From Actinomycetota bacterium (GTDB lineage Bacteria > Actinomycetota > Thermoleophilia > Solirubrobacterales > 70-9), in the NCBI GenBank assembly GCA_016870325.1, contig VGBV01000007.1, forward strand, positions 1 through 42,039: a stretch of 42,039 bases of DNA. The letters run 5' to 3'. Every line of letters starts with the position of its first letter. The stretch's first letter is position 1. Positions 1 through 7,213 of the stretch are shown here, one piece after another. Both the position numbers and the translations under genes were made by a program. The notes under the pieces are model-generated. The model did no database searches. It worked only from the letters and a program-made list of their open reading frames with translations, and was not told where the DNA came from.

Positions 1-2057
1 CCGCCCGAGGCCCAGCCCGTGAGCGCCTGCTCGTCGCCGCCCTCGCGCTCGACGAGCTCGTCGGGCAGCTCCGAGAGGAAGCGGGAGGGCATGCCGCCGG
101 CGCGGTCGCCGAAGAGGCGGCGGCTGCGGGCGTGGGTCAGCCACAGCCGTTTGCGGGCTCGGGTGATGCCGACGTAGGCGAGGCGGCGCTCCTCCTCCTC
201 GTTGCCCTCCTCGAGCGAGCGCGAGTGCGGGAAGACGCCCTCCTCAACGCCGATGATGAAGACGGCGTCGTACTCGAGGCCCTTGGCGTTGTGCAGGGTC
301 ATCAGCGTCACCTTCTCCTCGCCGTCGCCGATGTCGTCCTGGTCGGTGTAGAGCGAGATCGCCTGCAGGAACTCCTCCAGCGGGGTCAGCTCCGAGTCGC
401 CCTCGAGCGCGCGGTTGGCGTCGAACTCGGAGGCGACGCCGACCAGCTCCTCGAGGTTCTCGATCCGCCCCTCGGCCTCGACCGTGCGCTCGGCGCGCAG
501 CGCGTCGAAGTAGCCGCTGCGCTCGAGCAGGTCGCGCATCAACTCGGCCACCGGCTGGCGCTCTGCCTCGGCGCGGAGGTCCTCGATCAGCTCCACGAAC
601 CGGCCCACCGACTTGATCGCCGCGGCGCCCAGGCCCGGCACGGACTCCGGCTCGCGCGCGGCCTCCCAGACCGTGCGCCCCGTGTTGTCCGCGTGCGAGC
701 GCAGTCGCTGCCGGCTGGTGTCGCCGATGCCGCGGCGCGGTGAGTTGACGACGCGCGCGAAGCTGACCTCATCGGCGGGGTTGACCAGCAGGTTCAGATA
801 CGCGACCGCGTCCTTGACCTCGGCCCGCTCGTAGAACTTGGTGCCGCCGATCACCTGGTAGGGCAGCTCGTAGCGAACGAGCACGTCCTCGAGCACGCGG
901 CTGTGTGCGTTGGTCCGGTAGAAGACCGCGATCTGCTCGCGCGGCACCCCCGCTCCGGCCAGCTCCTCGATCTCGCCTGCGACGAAGCGGGCCTCACCGT
1001 GCTCGTCGTCGAGCTCGGCGACGACGATCTTCTCCCCCTCCTCCACCTCGGTCCACAGGTTCTTCCCCAGCCGCTCGCGATTGTTCGAGACGAGGGCGTT
1101 GGCGGCGCTGAGTATCGTCTCCGTCGAGCGGTAGTTCTGCTCGAGCTTGACCACGTGGGCCTCGGCGAAGTCCTTATCGAACTCGAGGATGTTGCGGATC
1201 TGAGCCTGTCGGAAGCCGTAGATCGACTGGTCCTCATCGCCGACCACCATCAGGTTCCCGTTCGGGCCGGCAAGCAGCTGAAGCAGCCGGTACTGGGCTT
1301 GATTCGTGTCCTGGTACTCGTCCACCAGCACCCACCGGAAGCGCTCGCGGTAGCGGCGGCGGACGTCGGCTGCCAGCTCCAGGACGTTGACGGTGCGCAT
1401 CAGCAGGTCGTCGAAGTCCATCGCGTTCGCGTCCAGCATCCGGCGCTCATAGAGGCGGTAGGCCTGGAAGACGACGTCCTCGAAGTGCCCTGCGCCCGCG
1501 TGCTCCTCGTAGGCCTCGGCGTCGAGGAGCGCGTTCTTGGCGTCTGAGATGCGGGCGCGGATCGCGCGCGGCGGGTAGCGCTTGGTATCGACCTCGAGGT
1601 CCACGAGGCAGCGCTTCAGCATCCGCAGGGAGTCCGACTCGTCGTAGATCGTGAAGCTCTTGGTGTAGCCGAGGCGCTCCGCCTCCATCCGCAGCAGCCG
1701 GGCGCAGGCGGCGTGAAAGGTCATCACCCACATCCGCCGCTCGACGCCGCCGACGAGGGCGCCGACGCGCTCGCGCATCTCCTGGGCGGCCCTGTTGGTG
1801 AATGTGATCGCCAGGATCTGGTTCGGCCGGGCCTGGCCGGTCGCGAGCAGCCAGGCGATGCGATGGGTCAGCACCCGGGTCTTGCCCGAACCGGCGCCCG
1901 CCAGCACCAGCAGCGGCCCCTCGCCGTGGCTGACCGCCTCGCGCTGTGGCGGGTTCAGGTCCTCGAGCAGGTGCTCGGTGCCCGCGGCGCCGGCCTCGAC
2001 CGGGGCCCCGGAGAACAGGTCCTCGGGCGTCGCTGTCTCCTCCTCGATCCGGGCCAC
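1..2057 (-). CDS. pcrA: ATP-dependent DNA helicase PcrA/UvrD (C-terminus cut by window edge)
   Basis: Superfamily 1A 3'-5' DNA helicase acting in repair and replication-fork maintenance. Translating the minus strand gives the family motifs in order: Q-motif LNPPQREAV (about residues 35-42), Walker A AGAGSGKT (53-60), Walker B VDEYQDTN, GDEDQSIYGFRQ, LEQNYRS, LMTLHNAKGLEYD and motif VI EERRLAYVGITRARKRL. About 685 codons are visible, and PcrA proteins usually have 730-800, so only a short C-terminal tail lies outside. I chose the GTG at 2057 because a TATTCT hexamer (2065-2070) sits 7 bases upstream, as expected for a leaderless message, and no good ribosome-binding site is seen. The next gene upstream on the same strand is a lipoprotein. 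Helicase identity is certain from the motifs; PcrA rather than another UvrD paralogue is likely but not proven. Confidence 0.95.
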   Translation of the reverse strand, partial: MARIEEETATPEDLFSGAPVEAGAAGTEHLLEDLNPPQREAVSHGEGPLLVLAGAGSGKTRVLTHRIAWLLATGQARPNQILAITFTNRAAQEMRERVGALVGGVERRMWVMTFHAACARLLRMEAERLGYTKSFTIYDESDSLRMLKRCLVDLEVDTKRYPPRAIRARISDAKNALLDAEAYEEHAGAGHFEDVVFQAYRLYERRMLDANAMDFDDLLMRTVNVLELAADVRRRYRERFRWVLVDEYQDTNQAQYRLLQLLAGPNGNLMVVGDEDQSIYGFRQAQIRNILEFDKDFAEAHVVKLEQNYRSTETILSAANALVSNNRERLGKNLWTEVEEGEKIVVAELDDEHGEARFVAGEIEELAGAGVPREQIAVFYRTNAHSRVLEDVLVRYELPYQVIGGTKFYERAEVKDAVAYLNLLVNPADEVSFARVVNSPRRGIGDTSRQRLRSHADNTGRTVWEAAREPESVPGLGAAAIKSVGRFVELIEDLRAEAERQPVAELMRDLLERSGYFDALRAERTVEAEGRIENLEELVGVASEFDANRALEGDSELTPLEEFLQAISLYTDQDDIGDGEEKVTLMTLHNAKGLEYDAVFIIGVEEGVFPHSRSLEEGNEEEERRLAYVGITRARKRLWLTHARSRRLFGDRAGGMPSRFLSELPDELVEREGGDEQALTGWASG

Positions 2058-2133
2058 GCGACCGAGAATAGCCCGCGGCCCGGAGCGCTCAGGCGCCCCG
2101 GGCCGCGGCCTCCAGCTGGTTCAGGCTGTGCCT

Positions 2134-2733
2134 CTACTGGCCGAAGCACTCCCCGAAGAGGGCGACGAGCTGGCTCTCGTCGCCGCTCAGGTAGACGCCG
2201 GTGAGCTCGTCGTCGGAGGCGGCGTTGATGGCCTGCTCGAGGCAGTTCAAGACCCCCTGCGGAGTCTCGCCGTCGGAGGAGGCCTTCTCGAGCAGGCCCG
2301 TTGCGAATGCCTCCTTGTCGAACTCGACGAACTCGTCCAGCGAGTCGAGCTTCCATTGCCCGTCCTCGTCCACGAGGGAGATCGCCAGGACCTGGCCGTC
2401 GAGGTTGCCGCCGCTGAAGCTGACGTCCGCGGTCGCCGATTCGCCGTCGACCTCGATGCTCTCGACCTCGACCGAGTCGGCCGCGACGTCACCCTGGCCG
2501 GCCTCCTGCTCGCAGACCTCGGTCGCGTCGCCCTCGGAGGCGAACTCCGTCTGCTGGTTGAAGGCGTCGGTCTGGACCTCGGTGCAGTTCTCGGCGGTAT
2601 CGGTGGTCGCCGCCTGCTCGATCGCGGCCGTGATGCCGTCCTCGTCCCCGCTGCTGTCATCGCCACAGGCCGCGAGCAGGAACGGGGCGGCGGCCAGCAG
2701 CAGCAGCGGTGCGATCAGTCGTGAGCTTCTCAT
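2134..2733 (-). CDS. secreted lipoprotein of unknown function
   Basis: This 199-residue protein starts with a classical lipoprotein signal: Arg near the N-terminus, a hydrophobic run, and lipobox LLAAC with the lipidated cysteine at residue 23. The mature part is acidic (GDDSSGDEDG) and has cysteine-containing segments near residues 50, 73, 164 and 196, which may form disulfides. The middle (VDGESATADVSF...DEDGQWKLDSL) resembles the small alpha+beta lumazine/SnoaL-like folds often seen in actinobacterial lipoproteins; this is a fold-level impression only. A strong ribosome-binding site, GGGAGG, lies 9 bases before the ATG. The gene follows a broken paralogue (2771-3338) in the same direction. 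Function unknown; the outer face of the membrane is the expected location. Confidence 0.85.
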   Translation of the reverse strand: MRSSRLIAPLLLLAAAPFLLAACGDDSSGDEDGITAAIEQAATTDTAENCTEVQTDAFNQQTEFASEGDATEVCEQEAGQGDVAADSVEVESIEVDGESATADVSFSGGNLDGQVLAISLVDEDGQWKLDSLDEFVEFDKEAFATGLLEKASSDGETPQGVLNCLEQAINAASDDELTGVYLSGDESQLVALFGECFGQ

Positions 2734-2770
2734 GCGGATAGACCTCCCTTGGGTTGGCTGACCGGCCAGT

Positions 2771-3338
2771 TTAATCCCGGGCCCGGGAGCGGCAACGATC
2801 CAGGATCGGCTCCACCCCCGCCTCCAGGAACACCCGCGCCAGCGCCCCCGGCGAAAGCGTCCCGAGCGCCTGGGAGACGCAGGAGACGACCGGCTCCCCG
2901 AAGCCGAGCGGCGGCTCGCGCAGGCGCGCGCCGTAGGCGGCGATCACCGCCGCCGAGTCGCACTCGAGCGCGAGCCGCCGTGTCCCCGTCGATCTCGACG
3001 GCGGTCACCTGCAGGGGCGCGTCAATGAGCCCGCTGTCGCGGTCCAGAAAGCTGTTCTGGCATGCGGCCAGGGCCGCCGCCCCCCTGCGCCGCTCGCGCT
3101 GCTCGATGTAGGCCTGGGTCGCGAGCACGGTGCACTGGTCCGCGCTGCGCGTCTCGGCGGCCGGGGCGATCGTGTCCGCGACCGCGCTCTCGCGCGCGGA
3201 GAGCTGCGCCGGCACCTGGGCCGCCGGAGCGGTCGGCTACCGCGGCTCCTGCTCCCCGCCGCCCGGCAGCAGCCCGACCGCGATTCCGGCGCTCGCGATG
3301 AGCGCGCATGCGAGGGCGATGCGACCGGCTCGCCCCAC
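2771..3338 (-). pseudogene. decayed paralogue of the adjacent exported protein
   Basis: Read from the GTG at 3338, the frame gives a signal-like hydrophobic N-terminus (IALACALIASAGIAVGLL) and then meets an in-frame TAG at 3237-3239 (codon 34). The same frame continues past it with ADQCTVLATQAYIEQ and LQVTAVEIDGDTA. A shift of one frame at about 2975-3012 is then needed to continue with ECDSAAVIAAYG, VVSCVSQALG and VEPILDRCRSRARD, stop TAA 2771-2773. The segments align in order with the neighbouring lipoprotein (ENCTEVQTDAF, VEVESIEVDGESA, VLNCLEQAI, ALFGEC), but about 30 residues of its middle are missing. An internal deletion of non-triplet length would explain the frameshift. A shorter product from GTG 3215 is possible but would end in an out-of-frame tail. 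The gene lies 10 bases after cysE. Confidence 0.7.
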
Positions 3339-3348
3339 CGTCCCGGGC

Positions 3349-4110
3349 TCAGCCGCCGGCGGAGCTCGGGCCCTTCTTCGGGCGCAGCTCGGTCACCTTG
3401 GCCGCGGGCGGCAGCCCGCTCTTGGGCTCAACGTGCTCGTCACCCTCGGCCTCGGCGAGCAGGCGCTCCAGCTGGGAGATCCGATCGGAGAGCTCCTTGA
3501 TCGCCTCCGCGACCGGGTCCGGCAGGTGGATCCAATCCGAGTCGGGGCCCTCGACCGGCCTGCCCTCGACGCGAACGGGATGCCCGGGGTTGCCGACCAC
3601 GGTCGTCTCCGCCGGAACGTCCTCGACCACGACCGTGTTGGCGCCGACCTTGGCGTTGGACCCGATCGTGACCGGGCCGAGCAGCTTGGCGCCGGAACCC
3701 ACGGTCACGTTGTCGCCCAGGGTCGGGTGGCGCTTGCCGGTCTCGAAGCCGGCGCCTCCCAGGGTGACGCCCTGGTAGAGGGTGACCCGGTCGCCGATCT
3801 CGGCCGTCTCGCCGATCACCACGCCCGCACCGTGGTCGATGAAGAACTCCTCGCCGATCTCGGCCGCGGGATGGATCTCGACTCCCGTCACCGCGCGGCT
3901 CCCGTAGGCGATCAGGCGCGGAGCGACGGGGACCTCCGCGTCCCAGAGCGCGTGCGCCACGCGGTGAGCGAGCAGCGCCTGCACCCCCGCCCACCCGGTC
4001 AGGATCTCGAGCGACCCCACGCCCTTGGCGGCGGGGTCGCGGTCGCGCGCCGAGCGGATGTCGGATGAGATCTCTGCCGCGACGCGGCGCAGGGTGCCCA
4101 GGCCGAGCAT
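3349..4110 (-). CDS. cysE: serine O-acetyltransferase
   Basis: Transfers acetyl from acetyl-CoA to L-serine, giving O-acetylserine, the substrate of the next enzyme, CysK. The 253-residue sequence has the N-terminal helical segment, then the left-handed beta-helix of hexapeptide repeats. It carries the signature FIDHGAGVVIGE (catalytic Asp92/His93) and LYQGVTLGGAGFETGKRHPTLGDNV, then IGSNAKVGANTVVVEDVP. The C-terminal 60 residues are a polar tail with a short coiled-coil-like stretch (ISQLERLLAEAEGD) not needed for catalysis in the family. It lies 45 bases downstream of cysK on the same strand. A TACCCT hexamer (4117-4122) 6 bases before the ATG suggests its own leaderless start. Identity is very secure. 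Confidence 0.95.
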   Translation of the reverse strand: MLGLGTLRRVAAEISSDIRSARDRDPAAKGVGSLEILTGWAGVQALLAHRVAHALWDAEVPVAPRLIAYGSRAVTGVEIHPAAEIGEEFFIDHGAGVVIGETAEIGDRVTLYQGVTLGGAGFETGKRHPTLGDNVTVGSGAKLLGPVTIGSNAKVGANTVVVEDVPAETTVVGNPGHPVRVEGRPVEGPDSDWIHLPDPVAEAIKELSDRISQLERLLAEAEGDEHVEPKSGLPPAAKVTELRPKKGPSSAGG

Positions 4111-4155
4111 GGGCGAAGGGTACCCGCCACCGGACGCGCGCCCGGCATCCTGCGG

Positions 4156-5109
4156 TCAGTCCGGGGCGAAGAAGGGGAGCGACATGTAGCGCTCGCCCGA
4201 GTCGCAGACGATCGTCACGATCCGCTTCCCGGCCATCTCAGGGCGGGCGGCCACCTCCAGCGCGGCGTGAACCGCGGCGCCGGCCGAGATCCCGGCGAGC
4301 ACCCCCTCGCGGCGAGCGAGCGTTCTCGCCGTCTCCAGCGCGTCCTCGTCGCCGACCGGGATCACCTCGTCGACGACCGAGCGGTCGAGGGCCTCGGGCA
4401 CGAATCCCGGCCCGATGCCCTGGATCTTGTGCGGGCCGGGCTTCCCGCCGGAGAGCACCGGCGAGCCCGCCGGCTCGACCGCGATCACCTGCACCTCGGG
4501 ACGGCGCTCCTTCAGGACCTGCCCGACGCCGGTGATCGTGCCGCCGGTCCCCGCGCCCGCGACGAAGGCGTCCACCTGGCCGTCGAGGTCGCTCCAGATC
4601 TCTTCGGCGGTCGTGCGCCGGTGAATCTCGGGATTGGCGGGGTTCGAGAACTGCATCGGCATGTAGCCGCCGTGCTCGGAGACGAGCCTGCGCGCGAGGT
4701 CGACCGACTCGTCCATGCCGCCCATCGAGGGCGTCTCGTGGACCTCGGCGCCGTAGGTGCGCAGCATCGCGGTGCGCTCGCGGCTCATGCCCTCCGGCAG
4801 GGTCAGGATCAGCCGGTAGCCGCGCGCCGCGCAGACCAGGGCGAGGCCGATGCCGGTGTTGCCGCTGGTCGGCTCGACGACCACCGATCCCGGCTCGATC
4901 AGGCCGTCGCGCTCGGCCGCGTCGATCAGAGCCACCCCGAGGCGATCCTTGACCGAGCCGCCCGGGTTGAAGTACTCGAGCTTGGCGACGACCTCGCCGC
5001 CCAGCTCGTCGGCCATGCGCCCCAGCCTGACCAAGGGGGTCCCGCCGACCAGGGCCGAGGCCTCGCCTCCGACGCGTACCGCCATGCTCTGTCCCGGCGC
5101 CCCGGCCAC
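4156..5109 (-). CDS. cysK: cysteine synthase (O-acetylserine sulfhydrylase)
   Basis: PLP enzyme that makes cysteine from O-acetylserine and sulfide. Visible signatures are NPGGSVKDR with the PLP-binding lysine (Lys54 from the GTG start), the substrate loop TSGNTG (81-86), GTGGTITG for phosphate binding, and the C-terminal CDSGERYMS. Length (317 aa) is normal. Two starts are possible: GTG 5109 or ATG 5085 (residue 9). The TAGTTT at 5117-5122, 7 bases before the GTG, favours a leaderless GTG start. It is co-directional with cysE and lies downstream of a Rrf2-type regulator gene, separated from it by a 167-bp repeat element. In Bacillus, CymR (Rrf2) and CysK form a regulatory complex, so the neighbourhood fits cysteine-responsive control. 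Cystathionine beta-synthase lacking its CBS domains is a less likely alternative. Confidence 0.94.
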   Translation of the reverse strand: MAGAPGQSMAVRVGGEASALVGGTPLVRLGRMADELGGEVVAKLEYFNPGGSVKDRLGVALIDAAERDGLIEPGSVVVEPTSGNTGIGLALVCAARGYRLILTLPEGMSRERTAMLRTYGAEVHETPSMGGMDESVDLARRLVSEHGGYMPMQFSNPANPEIHRRTTAEEIWSDLDGQVDAFVAGAGTGGTITGVGQVLKERRPEVQVIAVEPAGSPVLSGGKPGPHKIQGIGPGFVPEALDRSVVDEVIPVGDEDALETARTLARREGVLAGISAGAAVHAALEVAARPEMAGKRIVTIVCDSGERYMSLPFFAPD

Positions 5110-5171
5110 GCCAGAGAAACTACCAATTGTTGACCAGGTTTAACGGGATTCGCCTGGCGAGGTCCTGCCAG
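5110..5171 (-). promoter_or_regulatory. cysK promoter region with candidate operator
   Basis: On the minus strand this 62-base stretch is locally AT-rich (GTTAAACC, GGTCAACAATTGG, TAGTTT) compared with its surroundings. TAGTTT at 5117-5122 fits a -10 hexamer placed 7 bases before the GTG of cysK. No convincing -35 is seen. The partly symmetric tract between about 5121 and 5146 is where a Rrf2-type regulator could bind, but I could not match a defined consensus. Confidence 0.4.
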
Positions 5172-5338
5172 CTAGTGGCCCTTCTCGGAACGTTCGCCAG
5201 GAAATGACGCAGGCCAGGCGCCGCCAGGCAAGGAGGCAGGGAGTCCGAATAGCAGCGCTATCCGGACGACCGAGGACGCAGCATGGTGGTGATCTGGACC
5301 GGTCATTTCCGGTGAGGCGTTTTGAGGAGGGCCGCTAG
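5172..5338. repeat. 167-bp inverted-repeat element, copy 1
   Basis: This element is about 90% identical (150 of 167 positions, no gaps) to 18711-18877. It begins and ends with CTAG. The outer 37 bases of each end are inverted repeats of each other (e.g. GGCCCT, CTC, AACG, GGAAATGAC). Most terminal mismatches would be G-U wobbles in a plus-strand transcript. In the centre GTCCGAATAGC and GCTATCCGGAC form an 11-bp hairpin around AGC. The right-hand CTAG overlaps and supplies the TAG stop of the Rrf2 gene. On the minus strand an ATG-started 44-codon frame (5306 to 5172) runs across it, beginning MTGPDHHHA and ending at the left CTAG. It could be a MITE-type element, a structured RNA or a mini-gene; the two copies alone do not decide. 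Confidence 0.85.
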
Positions 5339-5733
5339 ATGTAGTACATCCCCGCGTCGGACTCCCGGCCCTCGCGGCGGGCGATGTCGGCGATCGTGTT
5401 GGAGCGGAAGGTCTCGCGCAGGGCCTCCACGCCCTCGGCCCAGATGCCGCCGGCCTCCTTGCCCTCCTCGCCGACGACGCCGTCGAGCGCCTGCACGACC
5501 TCGAGCACGGTGATCTCCTCGGGCGGGCGCGCGAGCGTGTAGCCGCCCTTGGCGCCTCGGTGGCTGGCGAGGATGCCGGCGCGGCGCAGGGTCGAGAACA
5601 GCTGCTCGAGGAACTGCACGGGCATCTCCCGCCGCTCGGCGATCTGGCCGATCGGGACCGGGTCGCCACCCGAGCGGGCAAGCTCGGCCAGCGCCACCAC
5701 CGCGTAACGTGACTTGGAGGTGACCGAGATCAC
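5335..5733 (-). CDS. Rrf2-family transcriptional regulator (CymR-like)
   Basis: A 132-residue winged-helix regulator with the typical Rrf2 start (MISVTSKSRYAVVALAELA), the recognition region MPVQFLEQLFSTLRRAGILAS and the wing RGAKGGYTLARPPEEITVLEVVQAL. It has no cysteine at all, so it cannot hold the iron-sulfur cluster of IscR/NsrR; this favours a CymR-like cysteine regulator. It sits upstream of cysK-cysE on the same strand. GTG 5733 was chosen because AGAAGG lies 8 bases ahead and the N-terminus matches the family. Its 5' end overlaps the divergent VanZ-like gene, and its stop codon lies inside the terminal CTAG of repeat copy 1. The regulatory target is inferred from position. Confidence 0.9.
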   Translation of the reverse strand: MISVTSKSRYAVVALAELARSGGDPVPIGQIAERREMPVQFLEQLFSTLRRAGILASHRGAKGGYTLARPPEEITVLEVVQALDGVVGEEGKEAGGIWAEGVEALRETFRSNTIADIARREGRESDAGMYYI

Positions 5734-6124
5734 GCCATCCCTTCTAACAGGTCGGTCGGCCGCCAGCCCCTGGCGCCTGCTGGCCCCGCTGGCGATGATG
5801 GCCGCGATCTTCTACTTCTCGGCGCAGCCCTTCGAGGGCCCCGAGCTCGCCCCCTGGGAGGTCGCGGTCCGCAAGCTCGGCCACGTCGCCGGCTACGCGC
5901 TGCTCGCCTTCCTCTGGTGGTGGGCGCTGCTCGGGCGGGTGCGCCGCCCGCTGCTCGCCGCCGTCGCGATCTCGCTGGCATACGCGGTCAGCGACGAGTA
6001 CCACCAGACCTTCACCGAGAGCCGCAACGGCTCTCCCCTTGACGTCGGCATCGACGCCGTCGGCGTGGGGCTGGCGTCCCTGTGGATCAGCAAGCGCTGG
6101 CCGCGCCCGCGGGAGTCGGCCTAG
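5720..6124 (+). CDS. VanZ-like family membrane protein
   Basis: A small membrane protein of about 134 residues. The signature order of the VanZ-like family is visible: FYFSAQP near the first membrane helix, KLGHVAGYALLAFLWWWAL, and SDEYHQTFTESRNGSPLDVGIDAVGVGLA near the end. Three to four membrane segments are predicted by eye. Family members contribute to teicoplanin resistance in vanA operons, but most chromosomal copies have no known role. The start is unsure: GTG 5720 (with TAACGT 9 bases upstream) or TTG 5714; both lie inside the first codons of the divergent Rrf2 gene. Its TAG stop shares a CTAG with the stop of the convergent HDOD gene. Confidence 0.85.
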   Translation: MTEITPSLLTGRSAASPWRLLAPLAMMAAIFYFSAQPFEGPELAPWEVAVRKLGHVAGYALLAFLWWWALLGRVRRPLLAAVAISLAYAVSDEYHQTFTESRNGSPLDVGIDAVGVGLASLWISKRWPRPRESA

Positions 6125-7185
6125 ATCCAGCCCTGCTCGGTGGCCATCAGGACCGCTTGCGCGCGGTCGAGGGCTCCGAGCTTGCCGTAGACGTTGTGCA
6201 GGTGGCTGCGGACGGTGCTCGCCGACAGCTCCAGCTCCTGCGCGATCTGCTTGTAGACCTTGCCCTCGGCGAGGCGCCGCAGCACGTCCAGCTCGCGCGA
6301 GGAGAGCGGGCAGGGGCCTGTGGCGCGGCGGCGCGAGCCGACGCCCTGGGGGAGCTCATAGACGACCTGGCGCAGGCCGTCCTCGCCGAGGCCGCAGGAG
6401 ACCGCGGCGTCGGTCATCACGGAGATGCTGACGGGGCAGTCCTCGAGGTGGGCGACGATCATGTCCGCGAGGCGGACGATCGCAGCGCCCCCCTCGACCT
6501 GCTGGGTGTGGTGGCGCTCGACGGCCTCGGAGATGCGGCCGTTGACCCCCCAGCGCCGTGTCAGGACGCCGCCGACGAGGGCGTGGTCGATGCCGAGCTC
6601 GCGGCGCTCGGCATCGATGCGATCGTCCGGCGTGCCACCGTCCCGGTCGAAGCGCTCGGCGTAGCCGGGATGCAGGCGGGCCAGGACGGGCCGGCCGATG
6701 TCGTGCAGGACGGCGGCCAGCGCCAGCTCGTCGCGGTCGCCGTAGCCGACCAGCTCGGCGATGCGGTCGGCGGTGCGCTGGACGGCCAGGGCGTGAAGTC
6801 GGAAGCGGTCGGGCTGCAGGGCGAGCTGGGCGTCGCCCTGGAACATCTCGTAGGTGGGCGCTGAGCGCACGATCGCCTCGACCGCGCCCGGGCCGAGCCG
6901 TTCGACGGCGTCGGGGACGCTGCGGATCCGGCCCCCGCCCTGAAGCTGGCCTGCGGCGCGGATGATCGCGCAGGTGAGGCCGACGTCGCCCTCGGCCGCG
7001 GCCGCGAGCTCGTGGGGCGGCGCGCCGCGAGCGATCAGCTCCAGCGCCTGATCGCGAGACTCGGCCAGCGCCGGCTGGCGCTCGGCCTCATCGAAGGCGG
7101 CAGCGAGGACCCGGCCGCGCCCTTGTCCTCGGGGCGCGGGCTCGGACGCGCGAGTGGAGGTGCTGGTCGCCATTGAACTACCCAT
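6121..7185 (-). CDS. HDOD-domain protein with C-terminal LuxR-type helix-turn-helix
   Basis: This 354-residue protein joins two modules. Residues about 25-235 look like an HDOD domain, the catalytically dead relative of HD phosphohydrolases: DQALELIARGAPPHELAAAAEGDVGLTC-type start, then LAAVLHDIGRPVLARLHP, HALVGGVLTRRWG and ISEAVERHH. The last 60 residues are a LuxR/FixJ-type DNA-binding domain (LSSRELDVLRRLAEGKVYKQIAQEL, then LSASTVRSHLHNVYGKLG). No receiver domain is present. The likely role is a transcription factor whose HDOD part senses a signal or partner; the signal is unknown. I chose ATG 7185 (TAGTTG 7 bases upstream); GTG 7191 and ATG 7173 are also in frame. It follows gltX by about 25 bases on the same strand, so co-transcription is likely. 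Confidence 0.87.
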   Translation of the reverse strand: MGSSMATSTSTRASEPAPRGQGRGRVLAAAFDEAERQPALAESRDQALELIARGAPPHELAAAAEGDVGLTCAIIRAAGQLQGGGRIRSVPDAVERLGPGAVEAIVRSAPTYEMFQGDAQLALQPDRFRLHALAVQRTADRIAELVGYGDRDELALAAVLHDIGRPVLARLHPGYAERFDRDGGTPDDRIDAERRELGIDHALVGGVLTRRWGVNGRISEAVERHHTQQVEGGAAIVRLADMIVAHLEDCPVSISVMTDAAVSCGLGEDGLRQVVYELPQGVGSRRRATGPCPLSSRELDVLRRLAEGKVYKQIAQELELSASTVRSHLHNVYGKLGALDRAQAVLMATEQGWI

Positions 7186-7213
7186 CGGCACCCAACTATT
7201 GATTGTTTAGCCC

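Noticed and set aside
6121-6124. Convergent genes sharing CTAG at their stops (also 29413-29416)
   Set aside because: Two TAG stops overlapping in the palindrome CTAG is a common outcome of tight packing; there is no sign of the 167-bp element there.
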